NCBI GenBank assembly: GCA_035623275.1
Contig: DASPTT010000132.1
Span: 1 to 34,952, forward strand
From: DASPTT01 sp035623275
GTDB taxonomy: Bacteria > Actinomycetota > Acidimicrobiia > Acidimicrobiales > UBA8190
Reading direction: 5' to 3'
DNA: 34,952 nt
In this document: positions 1 to 7,527 of the stretch, one piece after another
Position numbering within the stretch: position 1 is the stretch's first letter
Layout of the letters: each line of letters opens with the position of its first letter
The notes under the pieces: model-generated
The model's database searches: none
Seen by the model: only the letters and a program-made list of their open reading frames with translations
What the model was told of the DNA's origin: nothing
Program-made: the position numbers and the translations under genes

Positions 1-2
1 CG

Positions 3-665
3 GATCCGGCGAGGACCGTGGTGACGGGTTTCCCGGTCGCCGCCAACCAGACGGTGTGGAGCGAGCCGTTCGCCATGCTCGTGCACGAGCCCTTCGCCAT
101 CCTGAAGGAGTCCGGTCACGTGACGATCCTGACCGGCGCGCCGCGCGACGGCACCGGCCGGCGGGCGAGCCTGGCCCGGCTGCTGCGGCTGCGTCTGCCC
201 GACCGCCCCGTGGCAATCGTGTCGACCGACAGCTTCGACATCTGGCACCGAGGGGAGTGCACGCACACGAAGCAGATCGAGCGGCGCGGCGACCTCGACC
301 GGCTGATGGCGTGGTCCACGCTGGTGGTGGACCTGCAGCCCGGGCCCTTCCTCGCCCGGAACTGCGTGACCTCCCTCCTCTACGGCACGCCCGTCCTCGT
401 GCCGTCGCGTTCGCGCGCCCGGGAGCACGTCGAGGACGGCGGTGGGCTGTGGTTCGACGACTCGCTCGAACTGCTGTCGTGCGCCGAGGCCCTGCTGGCG
501 GACGAGGTCGGGTCGTCATTCGGCGAGGCCGGCGGACGGTCCATGGCCCGACGCGTGCCGTCGACGGAGGCCTTCGTCGACGCCGTGCTCGAGGCCGCCG
601 GCCTGGCCGGTCCGGGCGACGTGGCGGGGGCGACCTCGCTGTCAGGAGGCGGCCAGGCGCGCTGA
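3..665 (+). CDS. Glycosyltransferase-like protein, C-terminal part (5' end outside window)
   Basis: The frame is open from the first bases of the window with no stop, so the gene almost certainly begins upstream; the GTG at 18 is only the first possible start inside the window. The visible 220 or so residues have no clear signature motif. The second half, with a run of the type TSLLYGTPVLVPSRSRAREHV followed by GGGLWFDD and a helix of alternating Leu/Ala, resembles the nucleotide-sugar binding C-terminal lobe of GT-B glycosyltransferases, where a small 'GTPV' turn precedes a conserved acidic/Gly segment. It would then transfer a sugar from an activated donor to a surface glycan or lipid; donor and acceptor cannot be read. 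It ends in a Gly/Ala-rich tail that overlaps the tail of the convergent methyltransferase by 24 bases. The family call is inference from the C-terminal pattern only. Confidence 0.5.
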   Translation, partial: DPARTVVTGFPVAANQTVWSEPFAMLVHEPFAILKESGHVTILTGAPRDGTGRRASLARLLRLRLPDRPVAIVSTDSFDIWHRGECTHTKQIERRGDLDRLMAWSTLVVDLQPGPFLARNCVTSLLYGTPVLVPSRSRAREHVEDGGGLWFDDSLELLSCAEALLADEVGSSFGEAGGRSMARRVPSTEAFVDAVLEAAGLAGPGDVAGATSLSGGGQAR

Positions 666-1466
666 GCGGCCGCGGCGCGCCGCCCGCCAGGGTCGGCGAC
701 GACCCGATCGGCGCGCGCTCGGCTGCGCCTTGGCGAACACCCAGCCGAACTCGTCGCCGTGGGTGCCCTGCGCGCCGGACTCCATGACGTCGACGACGTC
801 CCAGCACACGCCCAGCTCGCGAGCGGCGTAGGCCAGGACCTCGCCGAACTCGTCGGGGTTCCACACGTGCGCGTGCACCGAGCGCCGGCGGTGCGTCTCG
901 ATCTCGCCGGCCATGTTGTCGACAGTGAATTCGGCGACGTCCCGGGTGTCGTCCGATGCGTCCCTGGTCCCGATCATGTAGTCGAGCACGTGGTCGTCGT
1001 CGACGACCCGGACGTCACGCCGGTACTCGTCGACCAGATGTGCCAACGGCGTGGGAGACCGGTGCCGGTCGAAGGTCTTGCGCCGATCCGGCACGAGCAT
1101 GAGGAGCAGCCCGCCGGGCCGCAGGACCCGGTCGAACTCGACGATCATGGCGAGCGGATTGGCCAGGTGCTCGATGACGTGGCTGGCGATCACGAAGTCC
1201 TGGCTCGCGTCGGGGACGCCGCTGAGCCGCTCCGCGTCCAGGTTGGCCACGATGTCGGGCTTCGGGAATCCCGGGGAATCCCCGAGCTCGGGGAACAGCG
1301 AGCTGTTCTCGTCGGGCTCCCAGCGGTCGACGTAGCGGACGGTCACCGTCGGGGGGACGGGGAAGGGGACGTGCCCAGGACCGACCTCGATGCCCTGTCC
1401 GGCCAGGTGGGCGGCGAAGCGTCTGCGGACGACGAGGGGGTCCGTCGGTGCCTCTGCGGGGTCCAC
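642..1466 (-). CDS. Class I SAM-dependent methyltransferase
   Basis: A 274-residue soluble protein with the Methyltransf_11-type fold. Motif I is visible as GIEVGPG (about residues 25-31). An acidic strand follows at DIVANLDAE, and the DFVIASHVIEHLANP segment with VLRPGGLLLMLVPD is the classic post-I/motif II-III region of SAM methyltransferases. The substrate is unknown; the convergent glycosyltransferase-like neighbour suggests glycan or surface-lipid modification, which is inference. Start is GTG at 1466, chosen because a -10-like TAGAGT lies 6 bases upstream, fitting a leaderless mRNA, and no Shine-Dalgarno is seen. The C-terminal 30 residues are Arg/Ala-rich and probably disordered; this tail overlaps the convergent gene by 24 bases. 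The gene is separated from ppx by 41 bases that hold its own promoter. Confidence 0.8.
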   Translation of the reverse strand: MDPAEAPTDPLVVRRRFAAHLAGQGIEVGPGHVPFPVPPTVTVRYVDRWEPDENSSLFPELGDSPGFPKPDIVANLDAERLSGVPDASQDFVIASHVIEHLANPLAMIVEFDRVLRPGGLLLMLVPDRRKTFDRHRSPTPLAHLVDEYRRDVRVVDDDHVLDYMIGTRDASDDTRDVAEFTVDNMAGEIETHRRRSVHAHVWNPDEFGEVLAYAARELGVCWDVVDVMESGAQGTHGDEFGWVFAKAQPSARRSGRRRPWRAARRGRSARLAAS

Positions 1467-1472
1467 GGCAGC

Positions 1473-1478
1473 ACTCTA
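1473..1478 (-). promoter_or_regulatory. -10-like box TAGAGT, leaderless promoter of the methyltransferase
   Basis: On the minus strand TAGAGT stands 6 bases before the GTG start, so transcription would begin at or next to the start codon. No convincing -35 hexamer is visible. The same arrangement recurs at several other genes in this window. Confidence 0.45.
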
Positions 1479-1507
1479 CCGATCGGGCCCTGTGCTCCGG
1501 CGCTGCC

Positions 1508-2464
1508 TCAGCGCAGGCTCGCCACCAGGCCGTCGAGGATGTCGTCCTCGGACACCAGACAGCGCGAGCGCTCGAAGTCCGCCATCACCGCGTCGAGCAC
1601 CAGCGCGCCCCCGACGATCACGTCCTCACGGCCCTTCACCATCCCCGGGCGGGCCAGGCGGCCGGCGTGGTCGTCGGCGGCGAGCACGTCGAGCCAGCGG
1701 TGCACGTCGCCGCGGGTCAGCTCGAAGTGGTGGATCCTTCGCCGGTCGTAGGCCTCGAGGCCTTGCGCCAGGCTGGCCAGCGTGGACACCGTGCCGGCCA
1801 GCCCGACGAGGAGCCCACCGGGCGCCAGCAGGGGCAGCACATAGCGGGCGCCGTCGAGCGCCTCGTCGACGAAGGCGCGTGCCGAATCCAGCTCGGCGCG
1901 CCGGGGCGGGTCGTGACGCAGGAACCGCTCGCTGATGCGCACACAGCCCACGTCGAGCGACAGGGCGGCGACGTCGTCCTCGGGCCCGCCGGGCACTCCG
2001 GCCGCCAGCTCGGTCGACCCGCCGCCGATGTCGACCACCAGCACGGGATCGCCGGCGCCGGCGGCCCCGGCCGGCAGACCGGCGGTCGCCCCGGCGAAGG
2101 AGAGCCGTCCTTCCTCCAGCCCGCTCAGGACCTCGGGGGTCACACCGGTCGCCTCCTCGGCGGCGCGCAGGAACCGTTCCGCGTTGCCCGCGTCGCGCAC
2201 GGCAGAAGTGGCGACCAGCCGGGCGCGGCCGACGTCGTGGCGCTCCATGAGGGCGCGGTAGTCGGCGAGGACGGTCACCGTGCGGTCGATGGCGGCAGGG
2301 TCGAGGACCCCGGTGGCGTCGACGCCCGCGCCCAGGCGGGTGATGCGCATCTCACGCTCGAGGACCTGCCCCGCGTCGCCCACGATCAACACACGCGTCG
2401 AGTTCGTCCCGCAGTCCAGCGCCGCCACCGCGCCGGCACGAGCGCGGGCGACGTCACCGGGCAT
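1508..2464 (-). CDS. ppx: Ppx/GppA family exopolyphosphatase / guanosine pentaphosphatase
   Basis: A 318-residue protein of the ASKHA (actin-like ATPase) superfamily. The N-terminal phosphate-1 loop ALDCGTNSTR (about residues 15-24) and the phosphate-2 loop VVDIGGGSTEL (about 138-148) are both intact, and ATSAVRDA is the conserved connecting strand. The family hydrolyses terminal phosphate from polyphosphate and/or pppGpp. The length matches the short actinobacterial Ppx proteins that lack the C-terminal HD domain. It is the last gene of the mfd-eno-ftsB-DUF501 block and overlaps the DUF501 gene by 11 bases, so it is probably translationally coupled. A GTG 36 bases downstream of the chosen ATG could also start the protein immediately before the first motif. 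In M. tuberculosis ppx1 follows ftsB and a DUF501 gene in the same order. Whether polyphosphate or pppGpp is the main substrate cannot be read. Confidence 0.9.
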   Translation of the reverse strand: MPGDVARARAGAVAALDCGTNSTRVLIVGDAGQVLEREMRITRLGAGVDATGVLDPAAIDRTVTVLADYRALMERHDVGRARLVATSAVRDAGNAERFLRAAEEATGVTPEVLSGLEEGRLSFAGATAGLPAGAAGAGDPVLVVDIGGGSTELAAGVPGGPEDDVAALSLDVGCVRISERFLRHDPPRRAELDSARAFVDEALDGARYVLPLLAPGGLLVGLAGTVSTLASLAQGLEAYDRRRIHHFELTRGDVHRWLDVLAADDHAGRLARPGMVKGREDVIVGGALVLDAVMADFERSRCLVSEDDILDGLVASLR

Positions 2465-2981
2465 CGCCCCGCTCTAGCACATAGGCGTCGGCCTCCAGGC
2501 CGAGGCGCTCGGCGACCCATCGGCCCACGGGATCGTCCCCTCCGGCCAGGGTCCAGGCCAGATGGGCATGGAGGCACTTCACCCCCCGCCGCGTTCCTCC
2601 CACGCCACCCGAGGGGCGCGGCCCGCTGTGCCCGGACGGCACCAGCCGGTCGCGCTCGGCGGCGTAGCGGGCATGGGCGGCTGCCAGCTCCTCGGGGTCG
2701 ACCGCCTCCTGCGCCTGGCGCACCCCTCCCTCGGCCTCGAGGCGGCTGACCGCGTCGCGCAGCGCCTCGTCGACGAGCCAGTATCGGGTGGGCATGGGCC
2801 GGCCGTCCTCCAGGAACGGGGCGTTCTCGATGACCACGGGTCGTCGGTGGCGGTCGCGTACCGCCACGGTGAACGCGCCTGCGGGCCGCCGACCCAGCAG
2901 GGTCGCGACGGCCTCGACGTCGGCGGGGTCGACACCGGCCGCCGGGTCGACGTCGGCAGGGCCGGCAGCGTCCGCCGCCAC
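2454..2981 (-). CDS. DUF501 domain protein
   Basis: A 175-residue protein that carries the DUF501 family almost end to end: LLGRRPAGAF, the MPTRYWLV strand, SRLEAEGGVR, the AAAHARYAAERD helix and the strongly conserved PSGGVGGTRRGVKCLHAH segment followed by GGDDPVGRWV. The function is unknown; the family sits between ftsB and ppx in most actinobacteria. The conserved Cys and two His in the KCLHAH segment could bind metal or form an active site, which is inference. The start is taken as GTG at 2981, four bases after the ftsB stop. A longer frame reaching to 3065 would overlap ftsB by 80 bases and would add only unconserved residues. It overlaps the ppx start by 11 bases. Confidence 0.85.
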   Translation of the reverse strand: MAADAAGPADVDPAAGVDPADVEAVATLLGRRPAGAFTVAVRDRHRRPVVIENAPFLEDGRPMPTRYWLVDEALRDAVSRLEAEGGVRQAQEAVDPEELAAAHARYAAERDRLVPSGHSGPRPSGGVGGTRRGVKCLHAHLAWTLAGGDDPVGRWVAERLGLEADAYVLERGDAR

Positions 2982-2985
2982 GGCG

Positions 2986-3621
2986 TCAGCGCCAGAACTC
3001 GAGCGTGCGCAGCACCCGGCCCCACAGGGTCGAGTGCTGGGCGCTGCCCCCGCCGTGACGGGCATGCGCGCCGGACGGCGCGGTGCTCGGCGACGGGGAC
3101 GACGTCGCCCCGAACGCGCCTGCGGCGAGCAGGGCCTGCGACTGCGCGGACCCCGGTGCCACCGGAGGCCCTTCGAGGGGGACGTGACCCGAGTCCGCCG
3201 CGCTGGTGAGCGGGGCGCCGGCGGTGGGAAGGATGTCGTAGGCCTTCTGCCCGGGCTGGACGAACCCGTAGTCGGCCCGGGCGATGGCCGCCTCGGTCCC
3301 GGGCGTCCCGAGCAGCGTCGACTCGGTCGTCAGGGCCCTGTTCTGGGCGTCGAGCCGGTCGAGCTGGCCCTGGGCGGCGACCAGCTGCTGGCGTTGCCCG
3401 AGGAGCTGGGAGAACGGGAAGCTGGTGCCGATCACCAGGGCGGCGAGCGTCACCGCGGCCAGGACGGCGATGCGCATGCCGCGGTGCCTGGGCGCAGGGC
3501 GCCTGGCCGGCGTGCCGCGCTTGGCCGGCGTGCCGCGCTTGGTGGACGAGCCGGCGGTGCGCGACGAAGCAGGACGGCCCGAGCGGCCCCGCGCGGCGCG
3601 TCCCGCGGCGCGCGCGGTCAT
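2986..3621 (-). CDS. ftsB: Septum formation initiator FtsB/DivIC family protein
   Basis: A 211-residue bitopic membrane protein. Residues 1-48 form a basic Arg/Ala/Ser-rich cytoplasmic tail containing two copies of KRGTPA. A single transmembrane segment follows (about 50-70), then a short extracytoplasmic coiled coil rich in Gln/Leu (about 73-100) and a conserved-looking segment IARADYGFVQPGQKAYDI, typical of the DivIC/FtsB family where a Tyr-x-x-Pro-Gly-Glu-like motif follows the coil. The family joins FtsL and FtsQ in the divisome. The last 80 residues are low-complexity and Ser/Pro/His-rich. The start ATG shares bases with the enolase stop (ATGA), so translation is probably coupled. A second Met at residue 49 directly before the membrane segment is an alternative start, but actinobacterial homologues usually have basic tails. 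Identification rests on topology plus the eno/DUF501 context. Confidence 0.85.
   Translation of the reverse strand: MTARAAGRAARGRSGRPASSRTAGSSTKRGTPAKRGTPARRPAPRHRGMRIAVLAAVTLAALVIGTSFPFSQLLGQRQQLVAAQGQLDRLDAQNRALTTESTLLGTPGTEAAIARADYGFVQPGQKAYDILPTAGAPLTSAADSGHVPLEGPPVAPGSAQSQALLAAGAFGATSSPSPSTAPSGAHARHGGGSAQHSTLWGRVLRTLEFWR
3505..3540. repeat. Two perfect 18-bp tandem copies inside ftsB
   Basis: Positions 3505-3522 and 3523-3540 are identical 18-mers. They encode the repeated hexapeptide KRGTPA in the cytoplasmic tail of the FtsB-like protein and preserve the reading frame. Confidence 0.9.
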
Positions 3622-4925
3622 CCCGAGGCCCCTGCCCCGGGCGCGTGCCGGGGCCCGGCGAGGGCGGCACGCCCGAGGTAACGCGCCGATTCGCCGAGCT
3701 CCTCCTCGATGCGAAGGAGCTGGTTGTACTTGGCCACACGATCCGAGCGAGCCGGGGCGCCGGTCTTGATCTGCCCGCAGTTGGTGGCCACCGCCAGGTC
3801 CGCGATGGTCGTGTCCTCCGTCTCGCCCGACCGGTGTGACATCACCGACGCGTACGCCCCGCGCGCGGCGGTGGTCATCGTGTCCAGCGTCTCGGTCAGC
3901 GTCCCGATCTGGTTGACCTTGATGAGGACGGCGTTGGCCACGCCGGACCGGATGCCCCGCTCCAGGCGGGTCGAATTGGTGACGAACAGGTCGTCGCCCA
4001 CGAGCTGGACCCGCTCCCCGATGGCGCGTGTGAGGGCGGCCCACCCGTCCCAGTCGTCCTCCGCCATGCCGTCCTCGATGGAGACGATCGGGTAGCGGCC
4101 CACGAGGTCGGCCCAGTAGTCGACCATCTCGCCCGGCGAGAGCGTGCGCTTCTCGCCGGCGAGCACGTACGAGCCGTTCTCGAAGAACTCGCTCGAGGCA
4201 GGGTCCATGGCGATCGCCATCTCCTCGCCCGGCGTGCGCCCGGCCCGCTCGATGGCCTCCACGAGGATCCGCACCGCGTCCTCGTTCGACGGCAGGTCCG
4301 GGGCGAACCCGCCCTCGTCGCCCACCGCCGTCGAAAGGCCGCGGTGGTGGAGCAGCGCCTTGAGCACGTGGTAGGTCTCGACGCTCCAGCGCAGCCCCTC
4401 CGAGAACGACGCCGCACCCACCGGGGCGATCATGTACTCCTGGAAGTCGACCGAGTTGTCCGCGTGCGCGCCGCCGTTGACCACGTTGAGCATCGGCATG
4501 GGCAGGACGTGCGCGTTGGCCCCGCCGACGTAGCGGAACAACGACATCCCGCTCTCCTGCGCGGCCGCCTTGGCCACGGCCAGCGACACGCCGAGGATGG
4601 CGTTCGCTCCGAGCCGGCCCTTCGTGGGCGTTCCGTCCATGTCGATCAGGGCGAAGTCGGCGCCGCGCTGGTCGAGCGCGTCGAAGCCGGTGATGACCTC
4701 GGCGATCTCGCCGTTGACGTGCTCGACGGCACCGAGCACCCCCTTGCCGCCGTAACGGTCGCCGCCGTCGCGCCACTCGGTCGCCTCGTGGGTCCCCGTG
4801 GACGCGCCCGAGGGGACGATCGCCCGCCCGGCCGCGCCGGAGTCCAACACGACCTCGACCTCCACGGTGGGATTGCCGCGCGAGTCCAGGACCTCGCGCG
4901 CTGCGACCTGCTCGATCGTGCTCAT
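3618..4925 (-). CDS. eno: Enolase (phosphopyruvate hydratase)
   Basis: Converts 2-phosphoglycerate to phosphoenolpyruvate in glycolysis; cytosolic, Mg-dependent. The 435-residue protein is full length and carries the family hallmarks: AREVLDSRGNPTVEVEV at the N-terminus, the mobile catalytic loop PSGASTGTHEA, the metal ligands in SIEDGMAEDDW and VGDDLFVTN, the catalytic lysine in LIKVNQIGT, and the signature MSHRSGETEDTTIADLAVA followed by GQIKTGAPARSDRVAKYNQ. The start ATG at 4925 is preceded by a weak purine run (AGGGG, about 9 bases away). It follows mazG by 33 bases, and its TGA overlaps the ftsB ATG. The last 15 residues are a Gly/Ala-rich extension beyond the usual C-terminus. Confidence 0.97.
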   Translation of the reverse strand: MSTIEQVAAREVLDSRGNPTVEVEVVLDSGAAGRAIVPSGASTGTHEATEWRDGGDRYGGKGVLGAVEHVNGEIAEVITGFDALDQRGADFALIDMDGTPTKGRLGANAILGVSLAVAKAAAQESGMSLFRYVGGANAHVLPMPMLNVVNGGAHADNSVDFQEYMIAPVGAASFSEGLRWSVETYHVLKALLHHRGLSTAVGDEGGFAPDLPSNEDAVRILVEAIERAGRTPGEEMAIAMDPASSEFFENGSYVLAGEKRTLSPGEMVDYWADLVGRYPIVSIEDGMAEDDWDGWAALTRAIGERVQLVGDDLFVTNSTRLERGIRSGVANAVLIKVNQIGTLTETLDTMTTAARGAYASVMSHRSGETEDTTIADLAVATNCGQIKTGAPARSDRVAKYNQLLRIEEELGESARYLGRAALAGPRHAPGAGASG

Positions 4926-4958
4926 CGGATGGTGCCCCTGTGCTCGCTGTTGTAGAAG

Positions 4959-6407
4959 TTACTCGCTTGCCTCGACCTGACGGCGGAACCAGGTGGCCCG
5001 CGCGCGCAGCGCGGTCTCGGGGTCGACGCCGAGGCGGCGGGCCACGTCGGCCGCGGCGAAGAGCAGGCGGCCGACCGAGTCGCTGCGCTCCCCACTCGCG
5101 ACGAGGGTCTCCCCCGACGCCCCGGCGGCTCCGGCCTCGGCTCCGGCCTCGGCTCCGGCCCCCGCCAGTGACGCCACCAGCGCCTCGAGCTCGGCCAGGC
5201 GCTCGCCGAGCGAGGCCATGGCCATGCCCACCGACTCCGCCTTGCGCTGGAGCTTGGCCGCCAGCGCCAGCGCCGGCAGAGCCGACGGGATGCCCTCGGT
5301 GACGCTCGTGCGGCCCTTCTCGGCCTTCTTGAGCACCTCCCAGCGGGCGGCGACGTCCTCGGGGGTCTCGGCCACTGCGTCGCCGAACACGTGCGGGTGG
5401 CGGGCCACGAGCTTGTCGTGGGTGCGCCGGGCGACGTCGGCCAGGGTGAAGCGGCCCTCCTCGGCGGCCAGGCGCGCGTGGAAGAGCACCTGGAACAGCA
5501 GGTCGCCGAGCTCCTCCTCGAGGTGGACGACCAACGCCTCGTCGGGGTCTGGCTCGGCCGCATCGAGGGCCTCGATGGCGTCCAGCGTCTCGTAGGACTC
5601 CTCGAGCAGGTGTCGCGCCAACGATCCGTGCGTCTGCTCGCGGTCCCAGGGGCATCGCGCCCGCAGGACCCGCACCAGCTCGTCGAGGCGCACCACCTCC
5701 GAGGCGATCGGCGCGGCCAGGACCGGGACCCACAGCGCGGTGAGGTGGTCGGGCTCGAGGCTGCGGTCGATCTCGGACCACGGGACCTCGAGCACGCGTT
5801 CGTCCGGCAGGCCGAGATGGTGCAGGAGGACGGCGGGCGCCGCCTCGTCCACCGAGAGCTTCACCGCCGAGAGGATCTCCCTGCTGTGGCAGTGCGACAC
5901 CAGCAGGGGCCCGCGCTCGCCGGCCGCGTCGGCGGCGAAGGCCGTGCCGTCGACCAGGCGCACGCCCGCATCCAGCGGGTCGACCCCGAGGCGCTCCCAC
6001 GCCAGGTCGAGAAAGGACGGGGCGTGGACCACCTCCACCGTCACCCGGTCGTCCGCGCGCAGGAGCACCACCGAGCGCTCGGCCACCACGGGCGAGCCGG
6101 GCACGGCGTAGGCCACGAACCCGCCCGACAGCGCGGTGTCCTCGGCCGCGGCGACCAGCTCCTCGACGATGGCGCCATAGACGTCCTCGGGCACGGCGGC
6201 GGCCTCGTAGAGGCGGTCGAGGAACTCGACCGGTCGGGTCGCGGCGGATGCGGCGAAGGGGACCGACGGGTGGCGCCGGGTGCGGAACAACACGCGCCCC
6301 GCGCCCGCCAGGGCGTCCAGGGTGGCCTGCGGCACCTGGTCGTCGGCGCCGGGGCCGAGGCCGGCGACCACCACCCGGGGCCGGGTCGGCGACGGGGTCG
6401 GGCCCAT
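4959..6407 (-). CDS. mazG: Tetrapyrrole-methylase-domain/MazG fusion (YabN-like nucleoside triphosphate pyrophosphohydrolase)
   Basis: A 482-residue two-domain protein. Residues 10-215 resemble the tetrapyrrole (corrin/porphyrin) methylase fold: VVVAGLGPGADDQVP near the start and the AYAVPGSPVVAERSV loop. From about residue 240 a MazG domain begins with LRARCPWDREQTHGSL and continues with LLEESYETLDAIEAL and HLEEELGDLLFQVLFHARLA, which supply the Glu/Asp metal ligands (EExxE and ExxxD patterns). MazG proteins hydrolyse NTPs to NMP and pyrophosphate, often cleaning oxidised or non-canonical nucleotides and affecting ppGpp levels. The same fusion is known from Bacillus YabN, where the methylase half has no proven reaction. 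A low-complexity Ala/Glu/Gly linker near residues 415-428 is encoded by a 12-bp tandem repeat. It starts 7 bases after the upstream lipoprotein gene. Confidence 0.9.
   Translation of the reverse strand: MGPTPSPTRPRVVVAGLGPGADDQVPQATLDALAGAGRVLFRTRRHPSVPFAASAATRPVEFLDRLYEAAAVPEDVYGAIVEELVAAAEDTALSGGFVAYAVPGSPVVAERSVVLLRADDRVTVEVVHAPSFLDLAWERLGVDPLDAGVRLVDGTAFAADAAGERGPLLVSHCHSREILSAVKLSVDEAAPAVLLHHLGLPDERVLEVPWSEIDRSLEPDHLTALWVPVLAAPIASEVVRLDELVRVLRARCPWDREQTHGSLARHLLEESYETLDAIEALDAAEPDPDEALVVHLEEELGDLLFQVLFHARLAAEEGRFTLADVARRTHDKLVARHPHVFGDAVAETPEDVAARWEVLKKAEKGRTSVTEGIPSALPALALAAKLQRKAESVGMAMASLGERLAELEALVASLAGAGAEAGAEAGAAGASGETLVASGERSDSVGRLLFAAADVARRLGVDPETALRARATWFRRQVEASE
5127..5160. repeat. 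12-bp tandem repeat (about 2.8 copies) inside mazG
   Basis: The 12-mer ggctccggcctc begins at 5127, 5139 and 5151; the third copy is complete for 10 bases. It encodes an AGAE-type linker in the second half of the MazG protein and keeps the frame. Confidence 0.85.
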
Positions 6408-6414
6408 GGCGCGC

Positions 6415-7527
6415 TCAGCCGGCGGCGCTGGAGCCGCTCCCGCCGGGGATGTTGGCGAACGGGGAGAGCAGGTCGCGCGCCGGCGGTGGGGTCGGCGAGC
6501 GGACGCCGGCGAGCTTGCTCCACGAGCCGTACTGCGGGTTCACGGTCACGTCGCTCGAATGGGTGAGCCGGGAGAACTCGGCCGTCACCTGGTTGTTCTG
6601 GGCCGCCAGCAGCTCCTGGCGGATCTGCGACTGGGCCTGGGAGAAGGGGACCACCGGCTCGTCGTCGATCTTCAGGAGGAGCCAGACGCTCTGGCCGCCG
6701 GTGGCGCTGGCCGGGTTGTTGACCGGCTGGCTGACGTCGCCGGGCTTGAGCCCGCTGATGGCCCCCAGGATGACCTGGTTCTGGACCTGCGACATGGGCA
6801 CGCAGGGGATCTGTCCCCCGTTGGGCGCCGTCTGCGTGTCGACGGAGTTCTGGGTGGCGGCGGCCTCGAAGGAGGTCGAGCCCGAGGTGATGGCCTGGCG
6901 CAGCTGGGCCGCCTGCGCCTGGGTGTTCACCGCGATGTCGCTCAGGCAGATGAGCTGGAACTCCTGTGGGTGGGCCTGGTAGTAGGCCGCCATCGCGCCG
7001 GTGGAGAGGTCGACGTTCCCGACGATCGCCGCCAGCTTCTCCTGCTCGGCCAGCGCCACCACCTGGCGGTGGTAGAAGCCGGCGGGCACCTGCGCCGCGA
7101 GCTGCGCGCCACTGAGCCCGCAGGGGGACGTCCCCTGGGTGGAGGAGGGCGAGAGCTGGGCGGTGAGGTCGGTCTGCGCCGCGGCGATGTCGGCCGCCGT
7201 CACCTGGTGGCCGAGCTGGGCCAGGCGCTGGTGGACCAGCTCTTCGATGACCAGGGTGGTGAGCTGGTAGGCGGCGAGCGCCTGCGTGACCGTGTCGTCG
7301 CCGACCCCGTTGCCGGGCAGCGGGACGCTCGCCCCCTGGAGCTGGAGCATGCAGGCGGCGGGGGTGATCTGCGACGGGTCGCCCCCCACGATGGTGGACA
7401 GGTCGTCGAGGAGCTGGCTCTGCGAGATCGCCACGCCGTTGACCACGGCCGCGTTCGGCGCCGCGTCGCAGGCAGTGGCCGACACGGCGAGCGCGCCCAG
7501 GAGGGCCAGGGGGAGGAGGCGCTTCAC
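6415..7527 (-). CDS. Secreted lipoprotein with SurA N-terminal/parvulin-like PPIase domain
   Basis: A 370-residue exported protein. It starts with a lipoprotein signal (KR, then a Leu/Ala-rich core and the lipobox-like SATAC with Cys20). After it, AVVNGVAISQSQLLDDL and the following helices match SurA-type chaperone N-domains. Residues of the type GGQIPCVPMSQV, LKPGDVSQPV and WLLLKIDDEPVVPFSQA form a parvulin (PpiC) rotamase domain. It probably assists folding of exported proteins. Start is GTG at 7527, sharing bases with the mfd stop (GTGA). It occupies the position of a lipoprotein gene in the mycobacterial mfd-mazG-eno region, but orthology is not claimed. The C-terminus is a Gly/Ser/Ala-rich tail. 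Whether the catalytic residues of an active PPIase are all present is uncertain. Confidence 0.8.
   Translation of the reverse strand: MKRLLPLALLGALAVSATACDAAPNAAVVNGVAISQSQLLDDLSTIVGGDPSQITPAACMLQLQGASVPLPGNGVGDDTVTQALAAYQLTTLVIEELVHQRLAQLGHQVTAADIAAAQTDLTAQLSPSSTQGTSPCGLSGAQLAAQVPAGFYHRQVVALAEQEKLAAIVGNVDLSTGAMAAYYQAHPQEFQLICLSDIAVNTQAQAAQLRQAITSGSTSFEAAATQNSVDTQTAPNGGQIPCVPMSQVQNQVILGAISGLKPGDVSQPVNNPASATGGQSVWLLLKIDDEPVVPFSQAQSQIRQELLAAQNNQVTAEFSRLTHSSDVTVNPQYGSWSKLAGVRSPTPPPARDLLSPFANIPGGSGSSAAG

Noticed and set aside
2986..6000. A 1004-codon open frame on the minus strand across enolase and mazG
   Set aside because: Its N-terminal two thirds are Arg/Gly/Pro-rich shadow sequence of enolase and MazG; only the last 211 codons (FtsB) are real.
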